The notes below the pieces were generated by a model. That model had not been told where the DNA came from and ran no database searches. It worked only from the letters and a program-made list of their open reading frames with translations. From Clostridium sp. SY8519 (GTDB lineage: Bacteria > Bacillota > Clostridia > Lachnospirales > Lachnospiraceae): DNA of 64,000 bases. The stretch covers positions 2,666,501-2,730,500 of the forward strand of contig NC_015737.1 of the NCBI RefSeq assembly GCF_000270305.1. The letters run 5' to 3'. Shown piece after piece: positions 53,765 to 62,782 of the stretch. A program made the position numbers and the translations under genes. Position 1 is the stretch's first letter; every line of letters starts with the position of its first letter.

Positions 53765-54895
53765 TTATATGACTTTCAATGCATCTGCTACGAGATTTAT
53801 TTCTCTTAATTTTTCATCTTCCGTAATATGTACGTATAGATTCATTGTAATTCCGATATTTGAATGACCAAGAATTTGCTGTAATGTCTTGGGCTTCATA
53901 CCCGCTTCAATGCATCTTGTTGCAAATGTATGTCTTAAGACATGCATTGAAAATCTCGGAATATTCGCCCTGTCACAATATTTCATCAAGCCTGTATCAT
54001 AGGTGCTGTTTTTCACCGGGGTGCCATTCCGACACAAAAACACCGTATCTGACCATTCTATCGGTATAACTTTTAGTTCTGAGTTTTTTGCTCTCTGATT
54101 TTTCAGGATGCGGATTGCCTCATCTGTAAGAGGGATGGTTCGATATCCCGACTTGCTTTTCGGAGGACCGATTCTCCACTCTCCTACCTTGTAACGATAC
54201 TCCATAGTTCGCTCAATCTTCATTGTTTTATTCTCAAAATCAATGTCACTCCAGCGAAGCCCGATGAGTTCACCGATTCGAAGTCCCGTCTGTAAAATAA
54301 AACGATACTGATTCTCATAACTGTAACCAACTACCGCAGCCAAGAACTTCTTCTGATTCTCTATTGTGAGCGCTTCCCTTTTCACAGAAGGCTGTCCTAT
54401 ATCGCTTTTCAGTGAACGTTTGCAGGGATTTACAATGATCACATCATTCTCCTTGGCAAACTCTAACATGTTATAAAGAGCGATTCTGGTCTGATAGATT
54501 GTCTTTGATCGATATCCTTCATCAGCCATCTTGTTAAAAATCTGCTGGCAGTGAATCGGTTTCACATCTGCAATCAGTTTACTGCCAATAACACATCGGA
54601 TATTTCTCTCGTATCGTTCTCTGTAGTTTCGTGAAGTATTGGGTCTTACCGTCTTTTCCTTCATCTCAATCCAGTAATCAAACCAGGCATCTACAATCAT
54701 ATCTGTTGCCTGATCCCGATCACTGTGTTTGTCTATATATGAAGCATCAGCAAGCCACTGTCTCACTTCTTGTAATTTCTTCGAGCGTTTCGATCTTCGT
54801 TTTCCAAATTTATCAACAAAACGAGCACAATAAGTGCCATTGGGTTGCTGATAAATCCCGTCTCCAAGCTCCTTTCCTTTGAGATCTTTTCCCAT
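53765..54895 (-). CDS. Tyrosine recombinase / integrase
   Basis: A 376-aa site-specific integrase of the Tn916/phage-type group. The N-terminal arm-binding part (GIYQQPNGTYCARFVDKFGK) is followed by the SAM-like core-binding domain and the catalytic domain. Catalytic residues are the Arg in TGLRIGELIGLRW, HVLRHTFATRC with His and Arg, LGHSNIGITMNLYVH with His and the nucleophile Tyr. It lies at the left edge of the island next to three direct repeats. It probably excises and integrates the region to its right. Confidence 0.95.
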   Translation of the reverse strand: MGKDLKGKELGDGIYQQPNGTYCARFVDKFGKRRSKRSKKLQEVRQWLADASYIDKHSDRDQATDMIVDAWFDYWIEMKEKTVRPNTSRNYRERYERNIRCVIGSKLIADVKPIHCQQIFNKMADEGYRSKTIYQTRIALYNMLEFAKENDVIIVNPCKRSLKSDIGQPSVKREALTIENQKKFLAAVVGYSYENQYRFILQTGLRIGELIGLRWSDIDFENKTMKIERTMEYRYKVGEWRIGPPKSKSGYRTIPLTDEAIRILKNQRAKNSELKVIPIEWSDTVFLCRNGTPVKNSTYDTGLMKYCDRANIPRFSMHVLRHTFATRCIEAGMKPKTLQQILGHSNIGITMNLYVHITEDEKLREINLVADALKVI

Positions 54896-55025
54896 TTACG
54901 GCTCCTTTCTAATTTAAAGAAGCCCCAAATCAGCTCGTATATTATACACTAATCAAGGGCTCTTTACAATGTAGTTTCATTTTTTACCAGGCGAAAAAGC
55001 CCGAATTCATCACGTTTTTGCCGAA

Positions 55026-55283
55026 TCAGATTTCTATGTTATCTGATATATATTTCTCAAATTCCTTCCGCTTTACAAGCTTCTTTTTTCCGACATATAA
55101 TACAAAAGGACATCTTGGCGAGCGAAGTATGCTCTCCAGTTTGTTAATTCCAATATTTGAATACTCTGCAGCCTCTTTAATAGTGAGGGCTACCTTCGCT
55201 TCAATCGGCACTGTCTGCTTCTTCTGCTCCGACATCTTCGCCAATGTAGAATCCTTATAGTCCTCAATATTAATCATTTCCAT
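55026..55283 (-). CDS. Excisionase-like small HTH protein
   Basis: An 85-aa protein with a winged-helix excisionase/MerR-like core: VALTIKEAAEYSNIGINKLE then SPRCPFVLYVGKKKLVKRKEF, as in Tn916 Xis. I start at ATG 55283, 9 nt after AGGAGG; two codons later another ATG is possible. It is 130 nt upstream of the integrase in the same direction, the usual xis-int order. It is expected to bind near the attachment site and bias excision. Confidence 0.8.
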   Translation of the reverse strand: MEMINIEDYKDSTLAKMSEQKKQTVPIEAKVALTIKEAAEYSNIGINKLESILRSPRCPFVLYVGKKKLVKRKEFEKYISDNIEI

Positions 55284-55470
55284 TCGAAGGCTCCTCCTTT
55301 CCAAATATTTCTTTTAAATCCTGATAATGATCTGATGCCATCTTCTCTCGCTTACTGTTGCCACCGACATAAACCGGCGTACACATTGCGAGAATGTGGA
55401 CACAAGATGCAATGTTAACGTTGCTGTAGTTGAGGCTCTTCAGCCTCAGGATTTCTCGATAATCTACCAT
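55270..55470 (-). CDS. Small protein, start like an IS21-type transposase N-terminus
   Basis: 66 aa from ATG 55470 (AGGAGG 9 nt upstream). The first 25 residues, MVDYREILRLKSLNYSNVNI then ASCVH, look like the HTH start of IstA-type transposases. The remainder (SKREKMASDHYQDLKEIFGK) is unrelated, so it may be a fusion of an IS21 remnant with another tail. It overlaps the excisionase-like gene by 14 bp, so it is probably translated with it. Function unknown. Confidence 0.5.
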   Translation of the reverse strand: MVDYREILRLKSLNYSNVNIASCVHILAMCTPVYVGGNSKREKMASDHYQDLKEIFGKEEPSNGND

Positions 55471-55485
55471 GGTTATCGACCTCCT

Positions 55486-55525
55486 TATAATGATAGTCAC
55501 ACGTAAGTATGCCGATATCATTATA
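55486..55525. repeat. Inverted repeat, possible operator
   Basis: TATAATGATA (55486-55495) and TATCATTATA (55516-55525), perfect 10-bp arms 20 nt apart, directly upstream of the ribosome binding site of the 66-aa gene. The right arm read on the minus strand contains TATAAT and may be a -10 box, so a repressor could act here. Confidence 0.5.
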
Positions 55526-55753
55526 GGAGAAAAGTTTCCGCTCTGCTGTGCAGTGCGGAAAGGGTGCACTAAAACAGCGGAAGACCTGCTCTATTATAGC
55601 GTGCAGTGTGCACTACGGGAGCGGTATATACATTGATACAAGCAAAAACAAAAAATATAACAGGATACGCATAAAGGTACACAATTCCTTTATGCAAAAA
55701 TCCGTGCTCCTATGTCGCCCGCGAAGAAAGGTTGCTAACGCCAATCATAGCAA

Positions 55754-55786
55754 AGGCACTTCTGGTCCACTGGACCAGAAGTGCCT
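55754..55786. repeat. Perfect 15-bp palindrome with 3-nt centre
   Basis: AGGCACTTCTGGTCC (55754-55768), ACT, then the exact complement (55772-55786). It lies about 80 nt after the stop of the 278-aa gene. Only TTT follows on the minus strand and AAAAA on the plus strand, so it is at best a weak terminator. Confidence 0.6.
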
Positions 55787-55865
55787 AAAAAGAAACATTG
55801 GCAAATTCTGATAAAGTTGTTCAAGAGTTTACACCCCAAAAGTGAGACTACAAATACTCTTATAA

Positions 55866-56702
55866 TCAAGCAGTGATTCCTTTCCATATCACATCACCCA
55901 ATTCTGAAACTGTAAGCTCTCCACATTGAAATCTGCTCCACGCTCTTTCATAATCAATATTACTAGTTGATGCCTCGATTCTGAATTCTTTATTAGGAAA
56001 ATACTCTGTTGATACCACCTGGTTAATTTTTTCAAGCACTATTTTTAGCATACGCATTTTAAATAGCTTCAATTGGATTTGTTTATATAAAATATAACTA
56101 TCTGACAAGCCATCCGTTCCAAAACTCCATCCAATATCTCTCACTTCCCTCAAGAATTTTTTTCTATTTTTCTCAACGTGTACGTTAAAATCATATGTAG
56201 GCTCATTGTTAATTAATTCAAGTGAATTGGATGTAGCATCATATTTACCCAGTCGTTTTACAAGCTTTTTAAAGTAATTTCTATTATATCCAAACTCCTT
56301 TAATTTAAAGGTAATCAATATGCCTTCTTTAATATTCAGCTCACAAATTTCATTTGAAAAAGATTTTATGTAAAACGTACTTTTCTTAGGAATACCTTTT
56401 ACTTCTCCTATATGTATAGCGCTTAGCTTTTTATCCTCTCTTCCATTCTCTTCAGTCTTTTCAGTATATTCTGGTTTTATAAAAATATATGCTTTTCCAT
56501 AAACAGCCAAGCTATACAGAACTCTATCAACATTTTGGCCAAACTCATATGAAAAATCGTAATGCATTTGTGCTCTAAACAATTCTACAATTTCATTATC
56601 ATTTGATATTATTCTGTAAAAATCCCTTCTACGCAATTTATTATCATTTAGTGAAAATTCATAGCCAGAAAATAAATCACTGTAAAATCTATGCGAATAC
56701 AA
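55866..56702 (-). CDS. Unknown 278-aa protein of a two-gene accessory module
   Basis: Soluble, AT-rich gene product that I do not recognise. It has alternating charged and aromatic stretches (MYSHRFYSDLFSGYEFS, RIISNDNEIVELFRAQMHYD) and a central beta-rich part (IHIGEVKGIPKKSTFYIKSF), and no membrane helix. The start is uncertain: TTG 56702 has no ribosome binding site and the frame is open about 15 codons upstream without ATG. It follows the 814-aa membrane protein gene by 56 nt, so translation is probably coupled and the two form one module. Confidence 0.6.
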   Translation of the reverse strand: MYSHRFYSDLFSGYEFSLNDNKLRRRDFYRIISNDNEIVELFRAQMHYDFSYEFGQNVDRVLYSLAVYGKAYIFIKPEYTEKTEENGREDKKLSAIHIGEVKGIPKKSTFYIKSFSNEICELNIKEGILITFKLKEFGYNRNYFKKLVKRLGKYDATSNSLELINNEPTYDFNVHVEKNRKKFLREVRDIGWSFGTDGLSDSYILYKQIQLKLFKMRMLKIVLEKINQVVSTEYFPNKEFRIEASTSNIDYERAWSRFQCGELTVSELGDVIWKGITA

Positions 56703-56758
56703 GTTATCATGGGGACGTTTATATATTTTTTTCCATCTTTCTTTTTATTCTACGAGTA

Positions 56759-59203
56759 TTATTCATTCAAATCATCCTCCAATGAAAACCTAGAGCGAAA
56801 CCGCTTTTCTTCAGGAAGCAACGGATTGACACAAATAATCCAAAAGACCTCAGAAGGATCCGAAGAGAATCCTGCCCTTAAAAAATCAGGACAAAACGCT
56901 GTTATTATTTTACTATCTGTCTTAATTTTTTCTCCAAACAATGCATATTCAGTTTCTATTACCGCAGATTCTCTTATTGCATTTTCGACAAATTGATTCC
57001 AACGTGTCTCAAGGATATCTCTCGAACCAATACCAAACAGAAATTTATCTCTCTGTGATATAAATTCAATTAACTGTGCAGCAACCTCCGTTGATTTTTC
57101 TTCTTTTTCTCTTATAATTAATATTTGTTTAGACACTTTTTTTACAATATTACGCCATTCTATATCTTTGAAAAATTCCCCCCACAATATTCCAAGCCCT
57201 CCAATTTGTGCCCATTCAACAATCGGAGAAGTAAACATATAGTATGCATATTCTACTCTATATAAATCTTTATTCTTTATAAAATCCGATCTAATATATT
57301 CTTGATACAACAGCATTATTTTTGTAAGATTCTCAAAATCTTTTTCAAATTGCTTTTTATCTGACCTAACAATAGCGTCAACAGTATCTTCTGCTATATG
57401 GTTATAACACTCACCTAAGAAATCAGGACATTCTTCTCTCCTATCCCAGTTTTTAATTGCAAAAGCACTTGAACACTTTAGTAACATTTCCGGGAGCTCT
57501 TTTTTATATTCCAAGAATTTCGATTCCACTCCAGCTAATCTACTGCCATCCCATTTATCTTCAGAATCTAAATGATAGCTATTTAAAGCCTCCTCAACCT
57601 GATTTGCATACATGTAGAAGTTTAATAACTTAGATTCATATTCATAAAATCTTGTAAGCATAATACAAGCTTCGTAATGCATGTTCTTTTCAATAAAAAA
57701 GCGGCTCAATGAATACGCATGCTCAATACCTTCTTTAATCATGTCAAATAAAGAATTTACGTAAACAAATTCTTCTTTTGCCACATACTGCTTAATTAAC
57801 CAATTAGGAGTTATCCTGTGACCTTCTGCATAAACCTCCGTAATTATTTTCTTATATATGTCAATATAATCTCTTCCTCTAACCTCTTTAATAGAATCAT
57901 ACGATTTTTTTGTATCAATTCCTTCAATTACAGATTTACTAATTGCATCAAGATTAAGATTATGAAGATACTTACTTGACTCTAAAATCAAATCCAAATA
58001 TAAAAGGGAAATATGTTCAACTATACCTGCAAAAGCGACATTTTCTTTCATATTGGTGCTATCCACAGCGCTTTTTATAACATTTTTTAGCCAATCTATT
58101 TGTCCCACATAATAACTTGCTTCTTTTTTTTCTATTGCAGTTTTACAAATTGACTCGAACACTGCAAAATAACTGTATAAAGTTCCCCAATCATTCTTTT
58201 TAATTAAATAATTAACGCACGAATGATTTATCGACATCAATTCATCTTCAAACCAATAATAATTTGGTTCTTCCTTTGGTCGTAGTGCAGTCCCTGTTCT
58301 TAGCGCCATTGACGCTTCCGTATCATCAGCAAAATGCCACTTCTGATACGTCCCTTTTCTTCTAAACCAATATGAGTCCTTCGAAATATACCTCTTAACA
58401 TTCCAATACCGTTCAATTAAACCTACATTCGTGCACATGAACTTAAGAACGGGAGAGTTGTCTGTCAAATCTGGATTACACCCATATTTTTGAATCACTT
58501 TAAGCAATTCTATTTTATCCGAAGAAATCTTACAAAAATGGTTTTGATAATTTGTATCAGCAGCATATAGTTCTTGCTTTAAATTTTTTGAAACCACTCT
58601 TTCCAAAAGAATATGTGAATCATCTGCCACCCTAAAAATATCCGACAACTGATATATTCTATTTCCAGTTATTCCAAAAGAAAGTACAACAAGTATTGAC
58701 CATATAATTAATATCCCTACAGACCCCCAGCCAACTTTATACCCCAATAACAACTCAACAAGCACAATCGTTCCGTATATGATAAATCCACTAATGGCAT
58801 TTAAGCACGTTACCGTTAATTTATCATATTGAAATGCAATAGCTATTTTTTCTGGAGCATTAGCATATCTTGTTGAATATACGCTTGAAATATTTGAACA
58901 GTATAAACCCAGAATAACACCTGCTACACCTAACTCTCCAATAATTACATCTGCCAACATACTGCTATCGCAAATATTATTTAAGCCAAATTCCAAAATC
59001 TGTATATCCAATATTCTTAAAACAATCGCTAAAAGGAATCCCTTTACAGCCCCCGTAATAAATCGTCTAAAAAGAAGTTGTGTAAATGATCTATATTCTT
59101 TATTAGACTGTTTTCTGCTATCAATAGTAAAACAAACTTTTTTTATTTTAAAAATCAAGTCTAATATCTTTTTTCGTATTTTCCAGTATGTCGTCGTTCT
59201 CAA
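56759..59203 (-). CDS. Unknown 814-aa membrane protein of a two-gene accessory module
   Basis: The N-terminal 190 residues hold about four hydrophobic helices (near 52-72, 85-108, 133-155, 160-182), then a 620-residue cytosolic part predicted helical, with many aromatic and acidic residues (FFIEKNMHYEACIMLTRFYE, ENLTKIMLLYQEYI) like an alpha-solenoid. The helix region (VILGLYCSNISSVYSTRYAN) faintly recalls DUF2254 membrane proteins. The start TTG 59203 has AGGTG 7 nt upstream. AT-rich and next to the integrase, it is a candidate accessory or defence gene. No enzymatic motif was found. Confidence 0.65.
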   Translation of the reverse strand: MRTTTYWKIRKKILDLIFKIKKVCFTIDSRKQSNKEYRSFTQLLFRRFITGAVKGFLLAIVLRILDIQILEFGLNNICDSSMLADVIIGELGVAGVILGLYCSNISSVYSTRYANAPEKIAIAFQYDKLTVTCLNAISGFIIYGTIVLVELLLGYKVGWGSVGILIIWSILVVLSFGITGNRIYQLSDIFRVADDSHILLERVVSKNLKQELYAADTNYQNHFCKISSDKIELLKVIQKYGCNPDLTDNSPVLKFMCTNVGLIERYWNVKRYISKDSYWFRRKGTYQKWHFADDTEASMALRTGTALRPKEEPNYYWFEDELMSINHSCVNYLIKKNDWGTLYSYFAVFESICKTAIEKKEASYYVGQIDWLKNVIKSAVDSTNMKENVAFAGIVEHISLLYLDLILESSKYLHNLNLDAISKSVIEGIDTKKSYDSIKEVRGRDYIDIYKKIITEVYAEGHRITPNWLIKQYVAKEEFVYVNSLFDMIKEGIEHAYSLSRFFIEKNMHYEACIMLTRFYEYESKLLNFYMYANQVEEALNSYHLDSEDKWDGSRLAGVESKFLEYKKELPEMLLKCSSAFAIKNWDRREECPDFLGECYNHIAEDTVDAIVRSDKKQFEKDFENLTKIMLLYQEYIRSDFIKNKDLYRVEYAYYMFTSPIVEWAQIGGLGILWGEFFKDIEWRNIVKKVSKQILIIREKEEKSTEVAAQLIEFISQRDKFLFGIGSRDILETRWNQFVENAIRESAVIETEYALFGEKIKTDSKIITAFCPDFLRAGFSSDPSEVFWIICVNPLLPEEKRFRSRFSLEDDLNE

Positions 59204-59430
59204 TGTTAATCACCTATTCTCTGACGGTTATTCAAGGTCCTTCCTTATTTCATATTCCTTTTTGTAATCATTTATTCTTTCCACTGAGTTTCTTTTGCTA
59301 TATCCGTAACAAGTCGACCATTATAAGTAAAAAACGAAGGACCTGGAACATTTTTATATCCTTTAAATTGTCTTGCTACGTAAACGTCAAATCATCCGCC
59401 ACCGCCCAAAGTAAGGCAGCTGACCATCTG

Positions 59431-60621
59431 TCAGCTGCTTTTCTTATGGCATCTTTCCGGAAGGCTGTCCGACCATGGCAGCAGTGGATCCAGATCATCT
59501 GGATCTATCGTTCCATCTTCATCTGCCAGCTCCGGCAGTTTCTCCAGCAGATCATCCAGGTAATAATAAATGTTCAACTGGTTCAGTTTCGCTGTCTCTA
59601 CAATCGAGTAGATCACTGCGCTGGCGTCTGCGCCTTTCACGGAATTGATTATTACCCAGTTCTTCCTGCCGATTGTAAATGGACGGATAGCTCTTTCAGA
59701 TGCTGAATTGTCCATCGGGACATTTCCATCTGTCAGGAAGACCCGCAGATATTTCTCCTGCTTCAAGCAGTATTGAATTCCGTCTCCGGCTTTCCCTCCC
59801 GGAAGGACCTCCGTCACTGACTGCAGTTCTTTCAGCCACGCAAAGAAGTCGTCAACGAGCGGTCCGATCTGTTTCTTACGTTCGCTGAGTCTTTCTTCTG
59901 CACTGAGGCTGCCCAGAGTGTTTTCTATGTCATACATCTTCGCGATCCGCTTCAGAGCCTGCCCTGCAATTGTACCAGCCGCACCTGCTTTGTCATTCTT
60001 CTTCTGCGCTTTGACGGCATCTGCAAAGAACCTTCTGCCATGCACCCAGCAGTTCGCATTTGTAAATCCCGGGATCAGCTTCTCCAGCATGTGGTACTGC
60101 TGCAGGCCGTCTGTCTCGACAACGCCATGATAGTCTCCAAGGAATGCCTGCGGATATTTGTGGTCCCGTCCCCTGCAGTACTGATAAAGGACGATCTGCC
60201 GGTCCCTGCTGAACTGTCCCGACCGGTACACCCACATGAAGTTCTTGTGTCCGGCGGAACTTTTCCTGTCAGCCGGATCAGAAGGATCATTGTCATGGAT
60301 CACCTGGCAGGTGGTTTCATCCGCCTGTATCACCGGCAGCTTTAAGAGTTCTTCCTTCAGCCTTTCCCATACAGGTGTCAGATATTTCTGCGAAACACTT
60401 ATCGTCCAGTTGGCCATTGTCTGCCGGGATATCTTTATCCCGTTGGCTCTGAACTGCTGCTCCATCCGGTACAGCGGCATCGCGTTGGTGTACTTGCCAT
60501 TCAGGATTGCCGCTTCAAGGGAATGGGTGACTACCGAGTTACGCAGCAGGTCTTTCGGACGATCAGCCCTCAAGAATTCATCCAGTCCTTTGCCGTCATA
60601 CCTTCCGGTCTGGACTGGCAC
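59431..60621 (-). pseudogene. IS66 transposase TnpC, N-terminally truncated
   Basis: 396 codons remaining of about 510-530. The DDE core is present: VIQADETTCQVIHD, VVETDGLQQYHML, NCWVHGRRFFADAV and PMDNSASERAIRPFTIGRKNW, and the C-terminal tail is intact. The N-terminal zinc-finger and coiled-coil region is missing; the frame begins at GTG 60621 inside the remaining tnpA start. Probably inactive alone. Confidence 0.85.
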
Positions 60622-60677
60622 TGGGCGACCACCTCCTTCCAGTGGGCAAGTCTTACTTCATGTGTTGATTGATCCAT
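60570..60677 (-). pseudogene. IS66 TnpA N-terminal remnant
   Basis: ATG 60677 with AGGAGG 9 nt upstream opens 35 codons (MDQSTHEVRLAHWKEVVAQC, then QSRPEGMTAKDWMNS) and stops at 60570. This is the start of the IS66 TnpA helper protein, cut by the internal deletion and running into tnpC in another frame. Confidence 0.75.
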
Positions 60678-60773
60678 CTCTGAGTCCTCCTCTGAAAAAC
60701 CTGTAGTTTTGTGAGTTTTCCAGAGTATCTCAGAAATCCAGCCGCCTGACTAGGCGTGCGATTTGACGTTTAC

Positions 60774-61215
60774 AGAACGCAAAGGGAAAAGTACCGATTG
60801 TCTTCTCAGAGAATCTTTTTACGTCCGGAAGAATCACCATTTATTTTTTCATCTTCCTTGTAATACACTACCTTATATCTATATTCAGTAATTTGCTTAT
60901 AAGGAGTAACATAGAACAGAGGGCAATGGATAATCCCGAGTCAAACTTTTTCAAGATCACTCCTCTACTCTGGATTGCTGACGATATTGTGGAATCAGCG
61001 TCATACATATGTTTCTTTATCTTCCTCGTCATCGTCTTAACTTCTGGCTCAAACAGCAAGCCAACCATCAGCATTATGCTGATTACCTGTCAGATATTAT
61101 ATGACATATTTAACTTCAATTATCCGACCCTCCGAGAGACACTGACAAAAGGCTTAATCACTGACAAGAAGAATGATGACAATAAAAATAATCGCAAGTG
61201 ACAGGCGAGAGATTG
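60774..61215. other. Segment between IS66 and the graspetide operon, coding uncertain
   Basis: No convincing gene. Both strands have open frames with a hydrophobic helix: minus 60868-61074 (68 codons, ending LCSMLLLISKLLNIDIR) and plus 60926-61201 (ATG after GAGGGCA; includes YICFFIFLVIVLTS). A 21-codon minus frame starting at the membrane protein stop (ATGA) encodes MTISRLSLAIIFIVIILLVS. The short hairpin ATCAGCAT/ATGCTGAT lies near 61070-61085. These are probably degenerate remains. Confidence 0.35.
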
Positions 61216-61818
61216 TCATATACCAGACAAAGCCTTAACTATTGCCTCAATAAGCAGAAGTACCGCCAGTACCCCTACGCAGACAACAGCCCTCTTGAAA
61301 TATTCCTGTGCCATGACCATGTAATCAACTTTTTCGTTGATTACATTCTGATTGGTCTTGACAGCATTCAACAATTCAAAAAGAAAATCTTTCTTTTTTT
61401 CCAGAGTATCCTTATCTGTCAATAACCATTCCGGGAATCCGACCACCTTAAAATTTTTTCTTGAGAGGCATTTTATCGAAAATATTATCGCTATACAAAG
61501 ATATACAATCGTGACAACCACAATAACAATTGTCAAAAGTGCAGGCACCGAGACCTCTTTTTTTATAAAATCTTTCGCCAGGCTGAGCATAATCGTTGTG
61601 GCAACAGCGAAAGTTCCTATAAAGATCGATGCTTTGGATTCCACCTCTTTTCTCCTGTCATCTTCAGAAGCCTGGTATTCCTTTGCTATTTCAATAAGTT
61701 TGTCAGTCTCCTCTTCAGAAAATTTAAAGGATTCTTTTTTGAATAATTTCGGTTTTGGAACATCTCCTTCTAACAATGGAAAGAAAATTTCCCGGATCAC
61801 TTTGAGTAGTTTAACCAT
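61216..61818 (-). CDS. Three-helix membrane protein of the graspetide operon
   Basis: A 200-aa protein with a charged N-terminus and an amphipathic segment (FSEEETDKLIEIAKEYQASE). Helices lie near 68-86 (SIFIGTFAVATTIMLSLA), 93-115 (VPALLTIVIVVVTIVYLCIA) and 174-196. The 36-residue pattern before the first helix resembles SLATT/Pycsar-type 2TM effector proteins, but this is a weak likeness. Its start overlaps the ATP-grasp stop by 8 bp, so it is translationally coupled. Possible roles are immunity, export or effector anchoring; not decidable from sequence. Confidence 0.65.
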   Translation of the reverse strand: MVKLLKVIREIFFPLLEGDVPKPKLFKKESFKFSEEETDKLIEIAKEYQASEDDRRKEVESKASIFIGTFAVATTIMLSLAKDFIKKEVSVPALLTIVIVVVTIVYLCIAIIFSIKCLSRKNFKVVGFPEWLLTDKDTLEKKKDFLFELLNAVKTNQNVINEKVDYMVMAQEYFKRAVVCVGVLAVLLLIEAIVKALSGI

Positions 61819-62782
61819 GCAGCAACAATCCTTCTATCTCATTACTTATTGGAAATCCAAGCCTGTTTTCTATCCATGCCCACTGACCATTCGGGTTACA
61901 TTCTAGAAATACTGGTTTCCCACTATCGTCAAGTGCAAAATCAATGGCAGAATATACAAGTCCAAGCTTTCTTGTCAATTCAATGCATTTATTACTGATA
62001 TCCTGTGAGAGCAAGAAAGGCCTGTGTTCAAGGACTCTGGTGCTCCTGCGCCAGTCGGTCTTTGCATCTTCATCATTCTGCGAAATAATCTCAGCTGTAA
62101 ATACCTTATCACCAACCACAATACTTCTCAGATCCGATCTTTTAGATATTTTTCTTTGTATGTATGCTGGAAATTCACCTATACTTTCTTCTGTAACCTC
62201 TTCCGGATCGATATCGGCTGTAAATATAATGGTCTTTGCTGTCTCCGGGTCGACATTTCCTGACCTGACTGCCTTTATAACGAAGCCTTCATCAGCATCA
62301 ATTTGTTTCATGCTTTGCTTTACGAAATCCGCATCATTTGACAAAATAGTCTCCGGAATATCAAACCCTGCATCTCTGGCCATAGACAGCTGAAACAGCT
62401 TGTTCTCCGCTTCACGAATTCTGAATACGTCATTGATCCAGAAACAATCCTTAAGATTCTTGTAAACTCCATCAAGTACCGATAAAGTCTCTCTCATCAG
62501 GTACTTTCTTTCAGTTCCCGAGATATCTGCAATATACTGAAAATCCGGAAGCCCTGGTCTTCTGAAGTAAACAGCTGAGATCTCACTCAGGTCAACTTCT
62601 ATCTTCTTGGCTTTGTCACAGAGTATGTACTGATCCACATCAATTCTGAATCTGACATCAACAACTGTAAAAAGGTCTTCAGTATTAAATCGATAGTATT
62701 CTATGCCGTCCTTCTGGAGCAACTTAATGATGAAATCAACAGTGACATCATCTTTATTGGTTATAATAAGAATCTTCTTCAT
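61811..62782 (-). CDS. ATP-grasp graspetide ligase (MvdD/PsnB-like)
   Basis: A 323-aa ATP-grasp enzyme that forms side-chain ester or amide links in a precursor peptide. It starts MKKILIITNKDDVTVDFI and has VYFRRPGLPDFQYI. The ATP-grasp core is seen in YIQRKISKRSDLRSIVVGDK, FTAEIISQ, DWRRS, GLVYSAIDFALDDSGKPVFL and ECNPNGQWAW (metal-binding Glu and Asn), matching the microviridin/plesiocin ligase family. I start at ATG 62782; it overlaps the precursor gene by 29 bp, so the pair is co-translated. Confidence 0.9.
   Translation of the reverse strand: MKKILIITNKDDVTVDFIIKLLQKDGIEYYRFNTEDLFTVVDVRFRIDVDQYILCDKAKKIEVDLSEISAVYFRRPGLPDFQYIADISGTERKYLMRETLSVLDGVYKNLKDCFWINDVFRIREAENKLFQLSMARDAGFDIPETILSNDADFVKQSMKQIDADEGFVIKAVRSGNVDPETAKTIIFTADIDPEEVTEESIGEFPAYIQRKISKRSDLRSIVVGDKVFTAEIISQNDEDAKTDWRRSTRVLEHRPFLLSQDISNKCIELTRKLGLVYSAIDFALDDSGKPVFLECNPNGQWAWIENRLGFPISNEIEGLLLHG

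Larger units (their letters stand above)
55471..55865. other. Gene-free leader/junction segment of the island
   Basis: About 395 nt without a convincing gene. It holds the inverted repeat at 55486-55525, two GTGCACT copies near 55563 and 55607, and the palindrome at 55754-55786. Nothing else is recognised. Confidence 0.5.
59380..60773 (-). mobile_element. Internally deleted IS66 family element
   Basis: 1394 bp bounded by perfect 14-bp terminal repeats GTAAACGTCAAATC (59380-59393) and GATTTGACGTTTAC (60760-60773). Full IS66 elements are about 2.5 kb. The 8-bp flanks differ, so no target duplication is seen. It keeps the start of tnpA joined to the C-terminal three-quarters of tnpC. Confidence 0.85.

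Noticed and set aside
59204..59379. Gene or promoter region upstream of the 814-aa protein encoding a short conserved tail
   Set aside because: Short pieces such as YNGRLVTDIAKETQWKE can be read but each is closed by stops within 20 codons; too little to call.
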